DNA from: Methanoregulaceae archaeon UBA467
Lineage (GTDB): Archaea; Halobacteriota; Methanomicrobia; Methanomicrobiales; Methanospirillaceae
Reading direction: 5' to 3'
DNA length: 41,413 nt
NCBI GenBank assembly: GCA_002503825.1
Contig: DASP01000010.1
Coordinates: 1-41,413, forward strand
Shown one piece after another: positions 16,506-24,452 of this stretch; within the stretch, counting starts at the first letter, position 1, and each line of letters begins with the position of its first letter. A program made the translations under genes and the position numbers. Under the pieces are notes generated by a model that saw only the letters and a program-made list of their open reading frames with translations, was not told the origin of the DNA and made no database searches.

Positions 16506-17300
16506 TTATTTTCGTGTCATGACTGCAACCGCCCCGGCGGCCAGCAGGCCGGCCACAAGGACCATGCCTGACAGGGGAGCCTTTGGCGACGGGGTTTCAG
16601 AGACCGGAACGGTAGTTTCCGGCTGGGTTGTCACGAGGGGGGTCGTCTCTGGTTCATACACAGAGAACTTGATCGTCCCGATATATCCCTTCGGGTCAGA
16701 GAAGCTTACATAGTAATTGCCGGGATCCGTGACAGTAACTTTTTTGGAGAACATCCCGTCGGTCTTTCCCGGAAGAGTGGTGGTGCGGATATCAAGCGGA
16801 GGCACGACAAACCCTTTCGGCCCGGTTATCTTGATATTAATTGTAGAAATCGCGATTCCCGGTATATATCCCTCTAAAAGCAGCGCTTCGTTCATCGCCT
16901 GGTCTTTGGATACCGTCAGGTGGATCTCTCCGGAACGGTCGACGATATTCAGGATCTTCACGGTGGTGGAGCCGGAACTGACGGTTGTCCCGGGGTTGGC
17001 CGGGAACTGGACCTCGACCTTGTATTGCCCTGCGAGAAGGCCGTTTGTATTAAATGGTACGATGAACGACTTGGTATCATCGACAACAACGATTTTCCTC
17101 TCGAGTTCTGCCGGGGTAGTACTCTGGACCTTGTAAAAAACAACATCCATCTGGGTCCCGACCGGAAACGTAGTCTCCCCGGTAATAACCAGCGGAGCCC
17201 CGGCCTGGACGTTGGCAGGACCATCTATTGTGACGACATAGCCCTGTACTCCGACGACAAGGAGCGAAATAATCAGTATAAAAAGGCCGATTTTTTTCAT
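16506..17300 (-). CDS. Secreted/surface-anchored beta-domain protein
   Basis: 264 residues from ATG 17300 (MKKIGLFIL); GTG-type longer starts are unlikely because a TATA box lies about 22 nt upstream. A signal peptide covers about 1-21, followed by two or three beta-sandwich domains (VVTIDGPANVQAGAPLVI... style) and a Thr/Pro-rich stalk (TTPLVTTQPETTVPVSETPSP), then a C-terminal hydrophobic anchor ending MTRK. This plan is typical of archaeal surface proteins. No enzymatic motif is visible. It stands alone, minus strand, beyond the candidate RNA gene. Confidence 0.7.
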   Translation of the reverse strand: MKKIGLFILIISLLVVGVQGYVVTIDGPANVQAGAPLVITGETTFPVGTQMDVVFYKVQSTTPAELERKIVVVDDTKSFIVPFNTNGLLAGQYKVEVQFPANPGTTVSSGSTTVKILNIVDRSGEIHLTVSKDQAMNEALLLEGYIPGIAISTINIKITGPKGFVVPPLDIRTTTLPGKTDGMFSKKVTVTDPGNYYVSFSDPKGYIGTIKFSVYEPETTPLVTTQPETTVPVSETPSPKAPLSGMVLVAGLLAAGAVAVMTRK

Positions 17301-17305
17301 ATACC

Positions 17306-17315
17306 ACAGATCTGT
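17306..17315 (-). promoter_or_regulatory. 10-bp palindrome at the secreted protein promoter
   Basis: ACAGATCTGT is a perfect palindrome between the TATA-like AAATATAT (about 17317-17324) and the start codon at 17300, a position where a bound repressor would block transcription start. Operator function is inferred from position only. Confidence 0.3.
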
Positions 17316-17417
17316 CAAATATATGATAATATGTTTGTGCTGGATGCACTGAATTCATGTTGTCCGTTGCCCTGTTATGCAAAAAAAGTATGAAAAACGA
17401 GACGGCACGGACTTTTA

Positions 17418-18023
17418 CTACAGCATATCGAGGAAATTTTTAAGGATCCGGAGTCCTGCCGCCCCGCTCTTTTCAGGGTGAAACTGGACCCCGTACACAT
17501 TACCGTTTCCGATTGCCGAACAGAAACTGCATATATAATCGGTCGTTGCCAGGCAGTATTCACGGGGAGTGTCTGCATAGTACGAATGTACAAAATAGAC
17601 ATATTCGCCCGGTTCCACACCTTCAAAGAGCGGGTTCTCTTTTGGTTCCACCTGCAGTGAATTCCAGCCCATGTGGGGAATTTTAAAACCGGCAGTCCTG
17701 GGGAAGCGCCTGGCAGTCCCGGGAATAAGTGAAAGTCCCCTGTGGATGCCGTGCTCTTCGCTCACATCAAGAAGCATCTGCATTCCAAGACATATTCCGA
17801 GGACGGGCACAGATTCTGCAGCCACGATAACCACATTCTGCATGGCGCCAAGCTGCTCCATCCCGTCCCTGAATGCCCCGACACCCGGGAGGATAATCCC
17901 TTCTGCAGATGATATTTCAGCTATCTCCGACGTGATGACAGGGCTGCCCCCCGATTTCTCCACTCCCCGGAAGACGCTCCGTAAATTCCCAAGCCCGTAA
18001 TCAATAATAACTATCTTCTTCAT
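17418..18023 (-). CDS. hisH: Imidazole glycerol phosphate synthase, glutaminase subunit HisH
   Basis: 201 residues from ATG 18023 (MKKIVIIDYG), chosen because GGAGTGA lies 8 nt upstream. Class I glutaminase triad: C78 in GICLGMQM, H182 and E184 in QFHPEKSG. The opening IDYGLGNLRS is diagnostic. HisH frees ammonia from glutamine for HisF, which forms imidazole glycerol phosphate and AICAR in histidine synthesis. hisF is not adjacent in this window. The gene overlaps the end of the PAPS-reductase-like gene by 23 bp, so the two are co-expressed even though their pathways differ. Confidence 0.95.
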   Translation of the reverse strand: MKKIVIIDYGLGNLRSVFRGVEKSGGSPVITSEIAEISSAEGIILPGVGAFRDGMEQLGAMQNVVIVAAESVPVLGICLGMQMLLDVSEEHGIHRGLSLIPGTARRFPRTAGFKIPHMGWNSLQVEPKENPLFEGVEPGEYVYFVHSYYADTPREYCLATTDYICSFCSAIGNGNVYGVQFHPEKSGAAGLRILKNFLDML

Positions 18024-19410
18024 CGGAACCTTCACTCCTCATTCTCCAGTGGGCTTCAGAAACCCATTCGGCCGGCAGGCCCCTGGAGTCCCTCCAGTCT
18101 TCAAGCTTCGCGGTCCAGCTCTCCCAGAGGTCGGGATACCGCTCTTTTATCCCCTCAAGTATTGCAATATCGCTCGACGGGCACATAAAGCACCCGATAC
18201 GATCGAGGCCGTGCTCGTACAGGACATTGTGCGGAGCTTTTTCCCTGAACATGTAGAGCCATACGTGAAGGGCGGTCCAGTTCTGGATTGGAGCGGCCGA
18301 GAGCTGGTTTCTTACATGGCTGTTTCGCCACACCCTCTTGCTTTTAAGCCGCCTGAATGACTCGTATTTTCTCTGGCCGATAAAGGAGAGGCATTCTCCC
18401 CATGTCTCATCAATAGTCCGCCTGACCGGGTGAAGCTTGCATACCCTGCAGCACCAGCGGAAATTGACGGCCGGCGGACCCTGGCTGGAAAATGTCTCCC
18501 AGAAATCCTTTTCGCCGGATGCCTCAATAATCTCAAGCCCGTAATGGTCGGATACACGTCTCACGTTTTCGTAGGTCTCGGGAAATTCAAGGCCGGTATC
18601 TGCAAAAAGAAGCGGGACCTTCCCTATCGCCTTCAGCACGACGAGGAGCGTTGCAAGGCTGTCTTTGCCGCCTGAATATGATACATTGACCGGAAGAGGA
18701 TTTCGTTCGCACACGCTCCGGATAAATTCAACCGATGCGGCTTCACTCCGGTCGAGGACATCTTTGTTGGCCTGAACTGCCTTGTCCCAGTCTGCGGGAC
18801 CCGGTACTGCAGCTGAACGGACATTTTTCCGGGTACGCACGATTGAGCCCTTTTTCATCGTTTTTGCGGTTGACGCATCCACCTTTGCCCGCCCGACGCC
18901 GACACATTCGCCCTGGCGGGACATGATAAATACCTCGTCGCCCTCCTGTACCGACTCTTCAACAGATACAAGACCCGGGGCGAGCACGCTTGCCCCTTCT
19001 TCCTGTATCGAGCGTATCGCACCGTCGTCAACAACGACGTATTTTTTCACCGGTTTTAAAAATACTGCAGCTTCCGGTCGCGGGATAGGTTCCCACACCC
19101 CCTTTGCAGAGATGTACCGTATCTGCCCGAGGACCGCCCCGCCGCATACGATCTCTTCCATCCGGTCAACTTCAGGGACTTTGTTCAAAAGTGCAATATG
19201 GCCGGGGGGGAGCAGGGGGGCACCAAATGATTCCTCATATATCCGGTTGACCATCTCAATGTCGGCCGCAAATGCCGGACGTGCATCTCCGGGCGGGGTG
19301 ACAGGGACCTCCCGGGCAGGGGCCCCGCAACTGCAGCGGGGGGCAAGAACAGGTACATGGCACGAATCACACCAGTGAAGAAGAATTTTACCCAGATAGG
19401 ACGGACGCAT
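18001..19410 (-). CDS. PUA-containing PAPS reductase-like (PP-loop) protein
   Basis: 469 residues. An N-terminal zinc ribbon (CDSC ... CSCG, about residues 14-29), a middle PUA RNA-binding domain (about 120-185, KKYVVVDD..VLAPGLV..EGDEVF) and a C-terminal PP-loop ATPase/sulfotransferase domain with SYSGGKDS, RWCCRVCK and CFMCPSSD cysteine clusters. The domain order is widespread in methanogens and is normally annotated phosphoadenosine phosphosulfate reductase. Methanogens that do not assimilate sulfate keep it, and the PUA domain argues for an RNA thiolation or modification role instead; that is my inference. A TATA box TTATTTATTG lies about 30 nt upstream (19434-19443, minus). Confidence 0.85.
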   Translation of the reverse strand: MRPSYLGKILLHWCDSCHVPVLAPRCSCGAPAREVPVTPPGDARPAFAADIEMVNRIYEESFGAPLLPPGHIALLNKVPEVDRMEEIVCGGAVLGQIRYISAKGVWEPIPRPEAAVFLKPVKKYVVVDDGAIRSIQEEGASVLAPGLVSVEESVQEGDEVFIMSRQGECVGVGRAKVDASTAKTMKKGSIVRTRKNVRSAAVPGPADWDKAVQANKDVLDRSEAASVEFIRSVCERNPLPVNVSYSGGKDSLATLLVVLKAIGKVPLLFADTGLEFPETYENVRRVSDHYGLEIIEASGEKDFWETFSSQGPPAVNFRWCCRVCKLHPVRRTIDETWGECLSFIGQRKYESFRRLKSKRVWRNSHVRNQLSAAPIQNWTALHVWLYMFREKAPHNVLYEHGLDRIGCFMCPSSDIAILEGIKERYPDLWESWTAKLEDWRDSRGLPAEWVSEAHWRMRSEGSDEEDSYY

Positions 19411-19796
19411 TCAGCAGATTATTGTGCAGGATATCAATAAATAACCACGTGTATTACACAGTTCAGTGAGAACAAACGCCCCTGCATTCTCCCTGCAGAC
19501 TGCAAAACGGCGGTGGTTTTCAGGGTTATGGAGCAGACCGCAGTTGCGGCATCCAGGACCCCTGCCACGTCCATGGCATCATGATTACATCCCCGGTATA
19601 CAGAGGACGGGTGACTGCAGGGTTCACGGGTTTTTCAGGCCCGGTTAACACATGGCACCCCGGGGCATCGCTGCCGGGCAGGAATTTTTACAATGACTGA
19701 TACGACAGGCGGATTGTCGTATTCATTAGCGTGACCTTTCAGGTGCCTTCGTCGAAAAATTACTTTTCCGGGAGCTGATACCTCCAGTGAAACCGG
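19411..19796. other. Gap between PAPS-reductase-like gene and mbh promoter
   Basis: About 385 bases without a supported gene. The ORF at 19466-19648 has no motif. It holds one clear inverted repeat, ATACGACA (19700-19707) and TGTCGTAT (19715-19722) around a 7-base loop, which would form a hairpin in RNA or a protein-binding site in DNA. The region between 19540 and 19680 is GC-rich with short self-complementary pieces (CCCGGGG, GCCGGGC). Confidence 0.4.
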
Positions 19797-19812
19797 ATCG
19801 CAAATCTGCGAT
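19797..19812 (+). promoter_or_regulatory. Palindrome ATCGCA-N4-TGCGAT upstream of mbh TATA
   Basis: A perfect 6-6 inverted repeat with a 4-base spacer, ending 15 bp before the TATA box of the mbh operon. Size and position fit an activator or repressor operator; no binding protein can be named. Confidence 0.4.
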
Positions 19813-19827
19813 TAAAACTTAAAAATC

Positions 19828-19837
19828 AATATAAAAG
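19828..19837 (+). promoter_or_regulatory. TATA box of the mbh operon
   Basis: AATATAAAAG preceded by A/T-rich sequence (AAACTTAAAAATC) that could serve as BRE. Predicted transcription start is near 19858, which leaves about 200 nt of leader before the first hydrogenase gene, unlike the short leaders elsewhere in the window. Confidence 0.5.
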
Positions 19838-19857
19838 CATATTTTCCCGGACGAGCC

Positions 19858-20056
19858 ACAGCGCATGAACAATCGGATCACATTGTTTATGGCGTTGAAT
19901 GTTCATAATTAATCATTAGAATAAGGAGCATGTGCTGGGATTCAATTTCACTCTGCCAAATTCTCGTGAATTGAATGGTAATATTATGCATTCGGTGATT
20001 ATTATGACGATGAAACAAAGGAATCCGAATCAGATGCCTGGTGCCGGAGTGATCCG
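19858..20056 (+). promoter_or_regulatory. Structured leader of the mbh operon
   Basis: ATGAACAAT (19865-19873) can pair with ATTGTTTAT (19882-19890; 9 bp including one G-U) or its first seven bases with TGTTCAT (19900-19906); the two helices exclude each other. A further stem ATTCAATT-t-CAC (19940-19951) with GTGAATTGAAT (19966-19976) has 11 pairs around a 14-base loop. A 75-nt ORF ends on the mbhA start. Mutually exclusive stems are typical of switching leaders; that function is inferred. Confidence 0.35.
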
Positions 20057-20060
20057 GTGA
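19986..20060 (+). CDS. Possible 24-codon leader ORF coupled to mbhA
   Basis: ATG 19986 opens a frame that ends with TGA at 20058-20060, overlapping the GTG of mbhA exactly as the operon's other genes overlap (GTGA). An internal ATG at 20004 has a GGTGAT site 5 nt upstream and would give an 18-residue basic peptide (MTMKQRNPNQMPG...). The end of the frame contains mbhA's own ribosome-binding site. It may be a regulatory peptide, or chance. Confidence 0.3.
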   Translation: MHSVIIMTMKQRNPNQMPGAGVIR

Positions 20061-20584
20061 TACCCTTTGTCCTGACCGCCATCTTTGCCCTGGTTATTTA
20101 TCTCATACTCACGGCAGGAAGCGGGAACCTTGGTGTCTGGTCGGCATCTGAAATCATAGCCGGTATCGCCCTTGCCCTGGTAACGGCAGGGGTTACACGG
20201 CGTTTTCTCTGCAGGTCGGGCAACTATCGGATGGCAAATCCACTGCGGCTTTTGCTCATACCGGTATATATCCTCGGGCCGTTCCTGGTCGAAGTGACCA
20301 AGGCAAACCTGGATGTTGCATACAGGGTTATTACCGGTAATATCAGGCCGGGGATCATCAGGGTCAGGTCCGGATTAAAGACCGACCTTGGAATTTTCAT
20401 GCTGGCGAACTCGATCACGCTTACACCCGGAACAATCACGGTCGATATTGATGAAGAGACGCATGACCTGTTTGTCCACAATATCAACCTTGCACAGGGC
20501 GAAGAGTCACATGAATCTATCCAGGACCATGAACTCTTTGCTATTGCAGACCTTCCGGCATGGATCAGGAGGATCGCGGAATGA
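20057..20584 (+). CDS. mbhA: Mbh subunit A (MrpE/MnhE-like)
   Basis: 175 residues from GTG 20057, with GGAGTGA 4 nt upstream. Two N-terminal membrane helices (IPFVLTAIFALVIYLILTAG; SEIIAGIALALVTAGVTR), a third around LLLIPVYILGPFLVEVTKAN, and the MrpE signature ANSITLTPGTITVDI in the C-terminal half. In Mrp antiporters and in the Mbh hydrogenase this subunit belongs to the sodium-translocating module. First of fourteen genes in the order A to N known from Pyrococcus furiosus Mbh. Overlaps mbhB by ATGA. Confidence 0.88.
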   Translation: MIPFVLTAIFALVIYLILTAGSGNLGVWSASEIIAGIALALVTAGVTRRFLCRSGNYRMANPLRLLLIPVYILGPFLVEVTKANLDVAYRVITGNIRPGIIRVRSGLKTDLGIFMLANSITLTPGTITVDIDEETHDLFVHNINLAQGEESHESIQDHELFAIADLPAWIRRIAE

Positions 20585-20838
20585 TTGACTACTGGCTGCC
20601 GGCCGCGCTCATCCTGGTCATTCTCATCATGCTTGCTGCAGTCCGGCTCTGGATCGGGCCTACGCCGGCTGACCGTGCCCTTGCCGTTGATACGGTCAAC
20701 ACCCTGACGGTCGCGGTGCTGATCCTTCTTGGGGTTGCATACCGGCAGATAATCTTCATCGATGTCGCAATCGTGTACGCACTGCTCTCGTTCGTGAGCA
20801 CTCTTTTCATTGCGAAATACATCGGGGGTGAACTCTAA
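20581..20838 (+). CDS. mbhB: Mbh subunit B (MrpF/MnhF-like)
   Basis: 85 residues, three membrane helices. The middle segment RLWIGPTPADRALAVDTVN is the conserved MrpF loop. The subunit is part of the small-subunit cluster (with MrpE and MrpG homologues) that carries Na+ across the membrane in Mrp complexes. Starts inside the stop of mbhA and ends 2 nt before mbhC. Confidence 0.9.
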   Translation: MIDYWLPAALILVILIMLAAVRLWIGPTPADRALAVDTVNTLTVAVLILLGVAYRQIIFIDVAIVYALLSFVSTLFIAKYIGGEL

Positions 20839-20840
20839 TC

Positions 20841-21197
20841 ATGATAACAGACACAATTGTTCTGATATGCCTTGTAATAGGCATCCTGTTTAACGCGCTC
20901 GGAGTCCTCGGGCTTCTCCGTTTCCCGGATGTATACACGCGGATGCATGCCACGACCAAGGCGACGACATTCGGGTCGGTCTTCACGGCACTTGCGGTTA
21001 TCATATATGGCGGATCGCTGTACTATGGCACTGCCGATCCGCAGTATATCACGCTTATAATCCATACCATAATCGCAGCGCTCGCACTCGCGTTCACAAA
21101 CGCCGTAAGTTCGCATGCACTCGCACGTGCAGCCCACAAGAGCGGGATTAAGCCGGCCCAGGCGGTCGTCGACAGGCTCGGGGAGGCCAGGCGATGA
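20841..21197 (+). CDS. mbhC: Mbh subunit C (MrpG/MnhG-like)
   Basis: 118 residues with three membrane helices; the FNALGVLGLLRFPDVYTRMHATTKATTFG pattern (conserved R-F-P-D-x-Y-x-R-x-H-A) is the hallmark of MrpG. Preceded by GGGGGTGA. A short cytoplasmic tail follows (KSGIKPAQAVVDRL). Works with MbhA and MbhB in ion translocation. Overlaps mbhD by 4 bp. Confidence 0.9.
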   Translation: MITDTIVLICLVIGILFNALGVLGLLRFPDVYTRMHATTKATTFGSVFTALAVIIYGGSLYYGTADPQYITLIIHTIIAALALAFTNAVSSHALARAAHKSGIKPAQAVVDRLGEARR

Positions 21198-21451
21198 TAG
21201 AGATTATTCTCCAGCTGGTGGTGCTCGCCGGGCTTGTCGCCTCCGCACTGATGGTCTTTTTCTTAAAGGACCTCCTCGCGGCGGCGCTGGCTGCAGGATT
21301 CTTCAGTTTCCTGATCTCCGTGGAGTTTTACATACTCCAGGCACCTGACGTTGCTATATCTCAGGCCGCAATCGGAGCGGGACTCACCACGGCCATATTC
21401 ATTATCGCAATCCGGGCGACGTCCCGGTACGAAGGGGGCGAAGAGCAGTGA
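21194..21451 (+). CDS. mbhD: Mbh subunit D (DUF4040 / MrpA C-terminal part)
   Basis: 85 residues, three membrane helices. VFFLKDLLAAALAAGFFSFLIS and LQAPDVAISQAAIGAGLTTAIF match the MrpA carboxy-terminal segment that in Mbh-type hydrogenases is a separate gene. The AIxEAxVGA-like motif (here AISQAAIGAGL) lines the proton/ion path. ATGA overlap with mbhC and GTGA overlap with mbhE. Confidence 0.87.
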   Translation: MIEIILQLVVLAGLVASALMVFFLKDLLAAALAAGFFSFLISVEFYILQAPDVAISQAAIGAGLTTAIFIIAIRATSRYEGGEEQ

Positions 21452-21732
21452 AACGGACCATCTCCGCCCTGGTGCTCCTGGTCATCGGCATTGCGCTCCT
21501 CGCAATCCCGGTCCTGCTGACATTCGGCTCGCCGCTGATGTCCGACATGGACGATTACTTCATTGCACACGGCCAGGCAGAGACTGCTGCCAATAACATC
21601 GTAACGAGCGTTGTCTTTGACTTCCGTGGTTTTGACACGCTTGGTGAATCCGTGGTCCTCTTTACCGCCGTGGTAGGGGTGGGACTGATGTTCAGAACAC
21701 TGCGGGCAGGTGAAGAATATGAGGATGAGTAA
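21448..21732 (+). CDS. mbhE: Mbh subunit E (MrpA C-terminal-like)
   Basis: 94 residues starting with GTG within the stop of mbhD. An N-terminal membrane helix (ISALVLLVIGIALLAIPVLL), an external loop with NNIVTSVVFDFRGFDTLGES (a motif conserved in this subunit and the end of MrpA) and a second helix VLFTAVVGVGLMF. Together with MbhD it corresponds to the last helices of a fused MrpA. The tail is acidic (RAGEEYEDE). Confidence 0.87.
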   Translation: MKRTISALVLLVIGIALLAIPVLLTFGSPLMSDMDDYFIAHGQAETAANNIVTSVVFDFRGFDTLGESVVLFTAVVGVGLMFRTLRAGEEYEDE

Positions 21733-22186
21733 GATCGTCAGGACCTCTGCGGACCTCCTGTACCCGTTCATCCTCATATTCGGGTTGTATGTCGTGCTTC
21801 ACGGGCACCTCACACCCGGCGGCGGGTTCCAGGGAGGTGCAGTTATTGCAACCTCGGTAGTCCTGGTAATCGTTGCCTGGTCGTACGAAGACATTCTGGC
21901 CATGCTCAGGAAGGTCGTCTACAAGGCACAGGAATCTGCAGGGCTGATCCTCTTTATCGGGACCGGTGCAGCGGCACTGCTGATTGGTTTTCCGTTCTTC
22001 TACAATTTCCTGGCCAACAGCGGCCTGCTCTTTGGAATGCCGGCCCCGCCCGGTCCAAATCCCGGGGAACTCAACACTGCAGGAGTCATTCCTGTCATGA
22101 ATATCGCGGTAGGAATCGAGGTATGGGGAGGACTGGCGATCATAGTCCTGTGCATGCTTTCCAGCCTTGCCAGGGAGAGGACCTGA
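21719..22186 (+). CDS. mbhF: Mbh subunit F (MrpB/MnhB-like)
   Basis: 155 residues from ATG 21719, placed 5 nt after AGGTGA; ATG 21725 is a possible alternative. Four membrane helices; HGHLTPGGGFQGGAVIA is the invariant MrpB motif. Part of the Mrp-like module of the hydrogenase. Overlaps the end of mbhE by 14 bp. Confidence 0.9.
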   Translation: MRMSKIVRTSADLLYPFILIFGLYVVLHGHLTPGGGFQGGAVIATSVVLVIVAWSYEDILAMLRKVVYKAQESAGLILFIGTGAAALLIGFPFFYNFLANSGLLFGMPAPPGPNPGELNTAGVIPVMNIAVGIEVWGGLAIIVLCMLSSLARERT

Positions 22187-22187
22187 A

Positions 22188-22532
22188 ATGCTGTGGAATA
22201 TTCCCTTCATCGCGATGGTTGCCATTACCCTCATCGGGCTCGCAATAGTGCTCTTCAAGCGCAACCTTATCAAAATCTTCCTCGGCATCAACATATTCGA
22301 AGCGGCGGTCAACCTCTTCTTAATCACGCTCGGGTACCGCGAGGGAGGAATTGCGCCGATCTATACGAATGCACCATCGCAGGAGATGGTCATGGCGACC
22401 CCGCAGGCACTGACCCTGACATCCATCGTTATCGGGGTGGCGACAAGTGCCCTGCTCCTTTCCTTTGCGATCATCATCTGGAAAAAATACGGGACCATCG
22501 AAACCGATAAAATCCGGAGGCTCAAGGAATGA
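22188..22532 (+). CDS. mbhG: Mbh subunit G (MrpC/NuoK-like)
   Basis: 114 residues with three membrane helices of the NuoK/MrpC fold: LFKRNLIKIFLGINIFEAAVNLFLI contains the conserved acidic residue (E) in helix 2, and DPxPQALTLTSIVIG-like ATPQALTLTSIVIGVATSA forms helix 3. GGGAGAGG precedes the ATG. In complex I the NuoK glutamates take part in proton transfer. Overlaps mbhH by ATGA. Confidence 0.9.
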   Translation: MLWNIPFIAMVAITLIGLAIVLFKRNLIKIFLGINIFEAAVNLFLITLGYREGGIAPIYTNAPSQEMVMATPQALTLTSIVIGVATSALLLSFAIIIWKKYGTIETDKIRRLKE

Positions 22533-24103
22533 TACCGGGCTTTATTACGCAGAATTCCCCGGCGCTCCTGATCATGGTCCCACTGATCGCAGCCTTCCTC
22601 TGCCCGTTCATCGGGAAAATCTCGGCCGCGGCAAGAAACATCTGGGCGGTTGGAGCAATGGCGCTTACTTCTGCCATCGCATTCCTCCTCGCGTTCGATG
22701 TCTATAGTGCCGGGACCCGGGTGTATGTATTCGGGGCGAGTGCGATCAATCTCGCTGTACCGCTTGATTCGGGCGGTATCCCGATACGGATCATATTTAC
22801 CGTGGACGCGATGAGCGCTTTGATGCAGATCATCGCGGCGACTGTCGGGTTCGCGGTAATACTCTATTCAGTCTCCAGCGAACGTTCGCACTCGGGCATT
22901 GAGAGTTACTACACGCTCTATCTCCTGATGATTGCGGGCGTAATGGGTATGGTCTCCACCGGTGACCTCTTCAACTTCTTCGTCTTCCTCGAGATCCTCT
23001 CAATTTCATCGGCTGCGCTGATTGCATACAGGATTGACAAGGGAACGGCAGTGGAGGCCGCACTGAAGTATTTTGTCCTGAGCACTATCGGCGCGATGGT
23101 GATCCTTATCGCAATCGGGATCTACTACGGTGAATATAACGCCTTAAATATCGCCGTTATTGCATCACGGATGCAGTTTACGCTGCTCGACCAGATTGCG
23201 CTGGTCCTTGTCATGGCGGCCCTTGCCATGAAATGCGGTTCGGTCCCGATGCACTTCTGGACCCCCGACGCGTATTCGATGGCCCCGGCGTCAATCACGG
23301 CGATGCTGGTCGTTGCAAGCCAGGCAAGCCTCTACGGCCTTTTCAGGGTGCTCTTTACCCTGTACAATGTCACAATGAATGCAGCCACCGTCGGCTGGAT
23401 AATCATTACACTCGGGGTGCTCTCGATGGTCATCGGCGTGACGATGGCCATCCCGCAAAAAGACGTGAAGCGCCTCATGGCGTACCACGCGGTCTCGCAG
23501 ACCGGGTATATGCTCCTCGGCGTGGGCGTGGGACTTGCAGTGCTCGGAAACCAGTCGCTCATGGATGCGTTCGGGTACATGGCGATGGAGGGCGGGATCT
23601 TCCATATCGTCAACCACGCGATGTACAAGGGCCTGCTTTTCCTGACCGCAGGTGCCATATTCTTACGGATCGGCACGCGAAACCTGAATAAAATGGGAGG
23701 GCTCGGCCATAACATGAAGTATACGATGATCTTCTTTATCATCGGTGCTCTCGCCATTGCCGGTATCCCACCCTTTAACGGATTTGCATCGAAACTGATG
23801 ATCTACGAATCGGTATTTGCCTTCAACCCGATCCTGTCCATCATCGCCATGGTAGTCAGCATCCTCACCCTTGCATCGTTTGTCAAGGTCTTTCACTCCA
23901 TATTCATGGGTCCGAAACTCCCGGAATACGAGAACGTGAAAGAGGCTCCTGCACCCATGCTTATTGGAATGGCAATTCTCGCGTGTATCGTGATTGCGTT
24001 CGGGCTCTTCCCGCAGCAGGTGGTGGACACACTGATCGTCCCGGCGGCCCATGCACTGGTCAACCAGGGTGCATATATTTCAGCAGTCCTCGGGGGTGCC
24101 TGA
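22529..24103 (+). CDS. mbhH: Mbh subunit H (MrpD / NuoN-like antiporter subunit)
   Basis: 524 residues with about 14 membrane helices. LFNFFVFLEILSISSAALIAYR holds the key Glu of TM5, KCGSVPMHFWTPDAYSMAP the key Lys and broken helix TM7-8, and NHAMYKGLLFLTAGAIF the lysine of TM12. This is the large antiporter-like subunit of Mrp and complex I relatives and would drive H+ or Na+ movement when the hydrogenase turns over. Length and motifs are complete. Confidence 0.93.
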   Translation: MIPGFITQNSPALLIMVPLIAAFLCPFIGKISAAARNIWAVGAMALTSAIAFLLAFDVYSAGTRVYVFGASAINLAVPLDSGGIPIRIIFTVDAMSALMQIIAATVGFAVILYSVSSERSHSGIESYYTLYLLMIAGVMGMVSTGDLFNFFVFLEILSISSAALIAYRIDKGTAVEAALKYFVLSTIGAMVILIAIGIYYGEYNALNIAVIASRMQFTLLDQIALVLVMAALAMKCGSVPMHFWTPDAYSMAPASITAMLVVASQASLYGLFRVLFTLYNVTMNAATVGWIIITLGVLSMVIGVTMAIPQKDVKRLMAYHAVSQTGYMLLGVGVGLAVLGNQSLMDAFGYMAMEGGIFHIVNHAMYKGLLFLTAGAIFLRIGTRNLNKMGGLGHNMKYTMIFFIIGALAIAGIPPFNGFASKLMIYESVFAFNPILSIIAMVVSILTLASFVKVFHSIFMGPKLPEYENVKEAPAPMLIGMAILACIVIAFGLFPQQVVDTLIVPAAHALVNQGAYISAVLGGA

Positions 24104-24104
24104 A

Positions 24105-24452
24105 ATGGATATATTCACGACCCTGTCGACAGGGTCCGGGTACTGGAACCCGCTCGCATGGCTTGGCGGTTTCCTGGTCATCACCGTCATCGTGTGGCTG
24201 ATCTGGTCACGCGGAGAGAAGAGTTACAAGAAAGGCACTGCGCAGACGGCCCCCTACCTTTCAGGAAATGCCGAACCGGCAAAAGGAGACGTCCATATCC
24301 GGGCAGGGAACCTGTACTGGGGGTATACGGAAGCGCTTAAAGGCTATTACAGCCGCATTGTCCCGATACACACGGGAATACTCAACGATTACGTCATGTG
24401 GTACCTCGGCGTGACCGCACTCCTCATCATCGTGGTGGTGATCTTCGCATGA
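24105..24452 (+). CDS. mbhI: Mbh subunit I
   Basis: 115 residues with membrane helices near both ends (PLAWLGGFLVITVIVWLIW; LGVTALLIIVVVIFA) and a soluble middle (KKGTAQTAPYLSGNAEP, then GNLYWGYTEALKGYYSRI). The YLSGN..P and LYWGF-type segments match the MbhI subunit, which links the antiporter and hydrogenase modules. Starts 1 nt after mbhH and overlaps mbhJ by ATGA. Confidence 0.85.
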   Translation: MDIFTTLSTGSGYWNPLAWLGGFLVITVIVWLIWSRGEKSYKKGTAQTAPYLSGNAEPAKGDVHIRAGNLYWGYTEALKGYYSRIVPIHTGILNDYVMWYLGVTALLIIVVVIFA

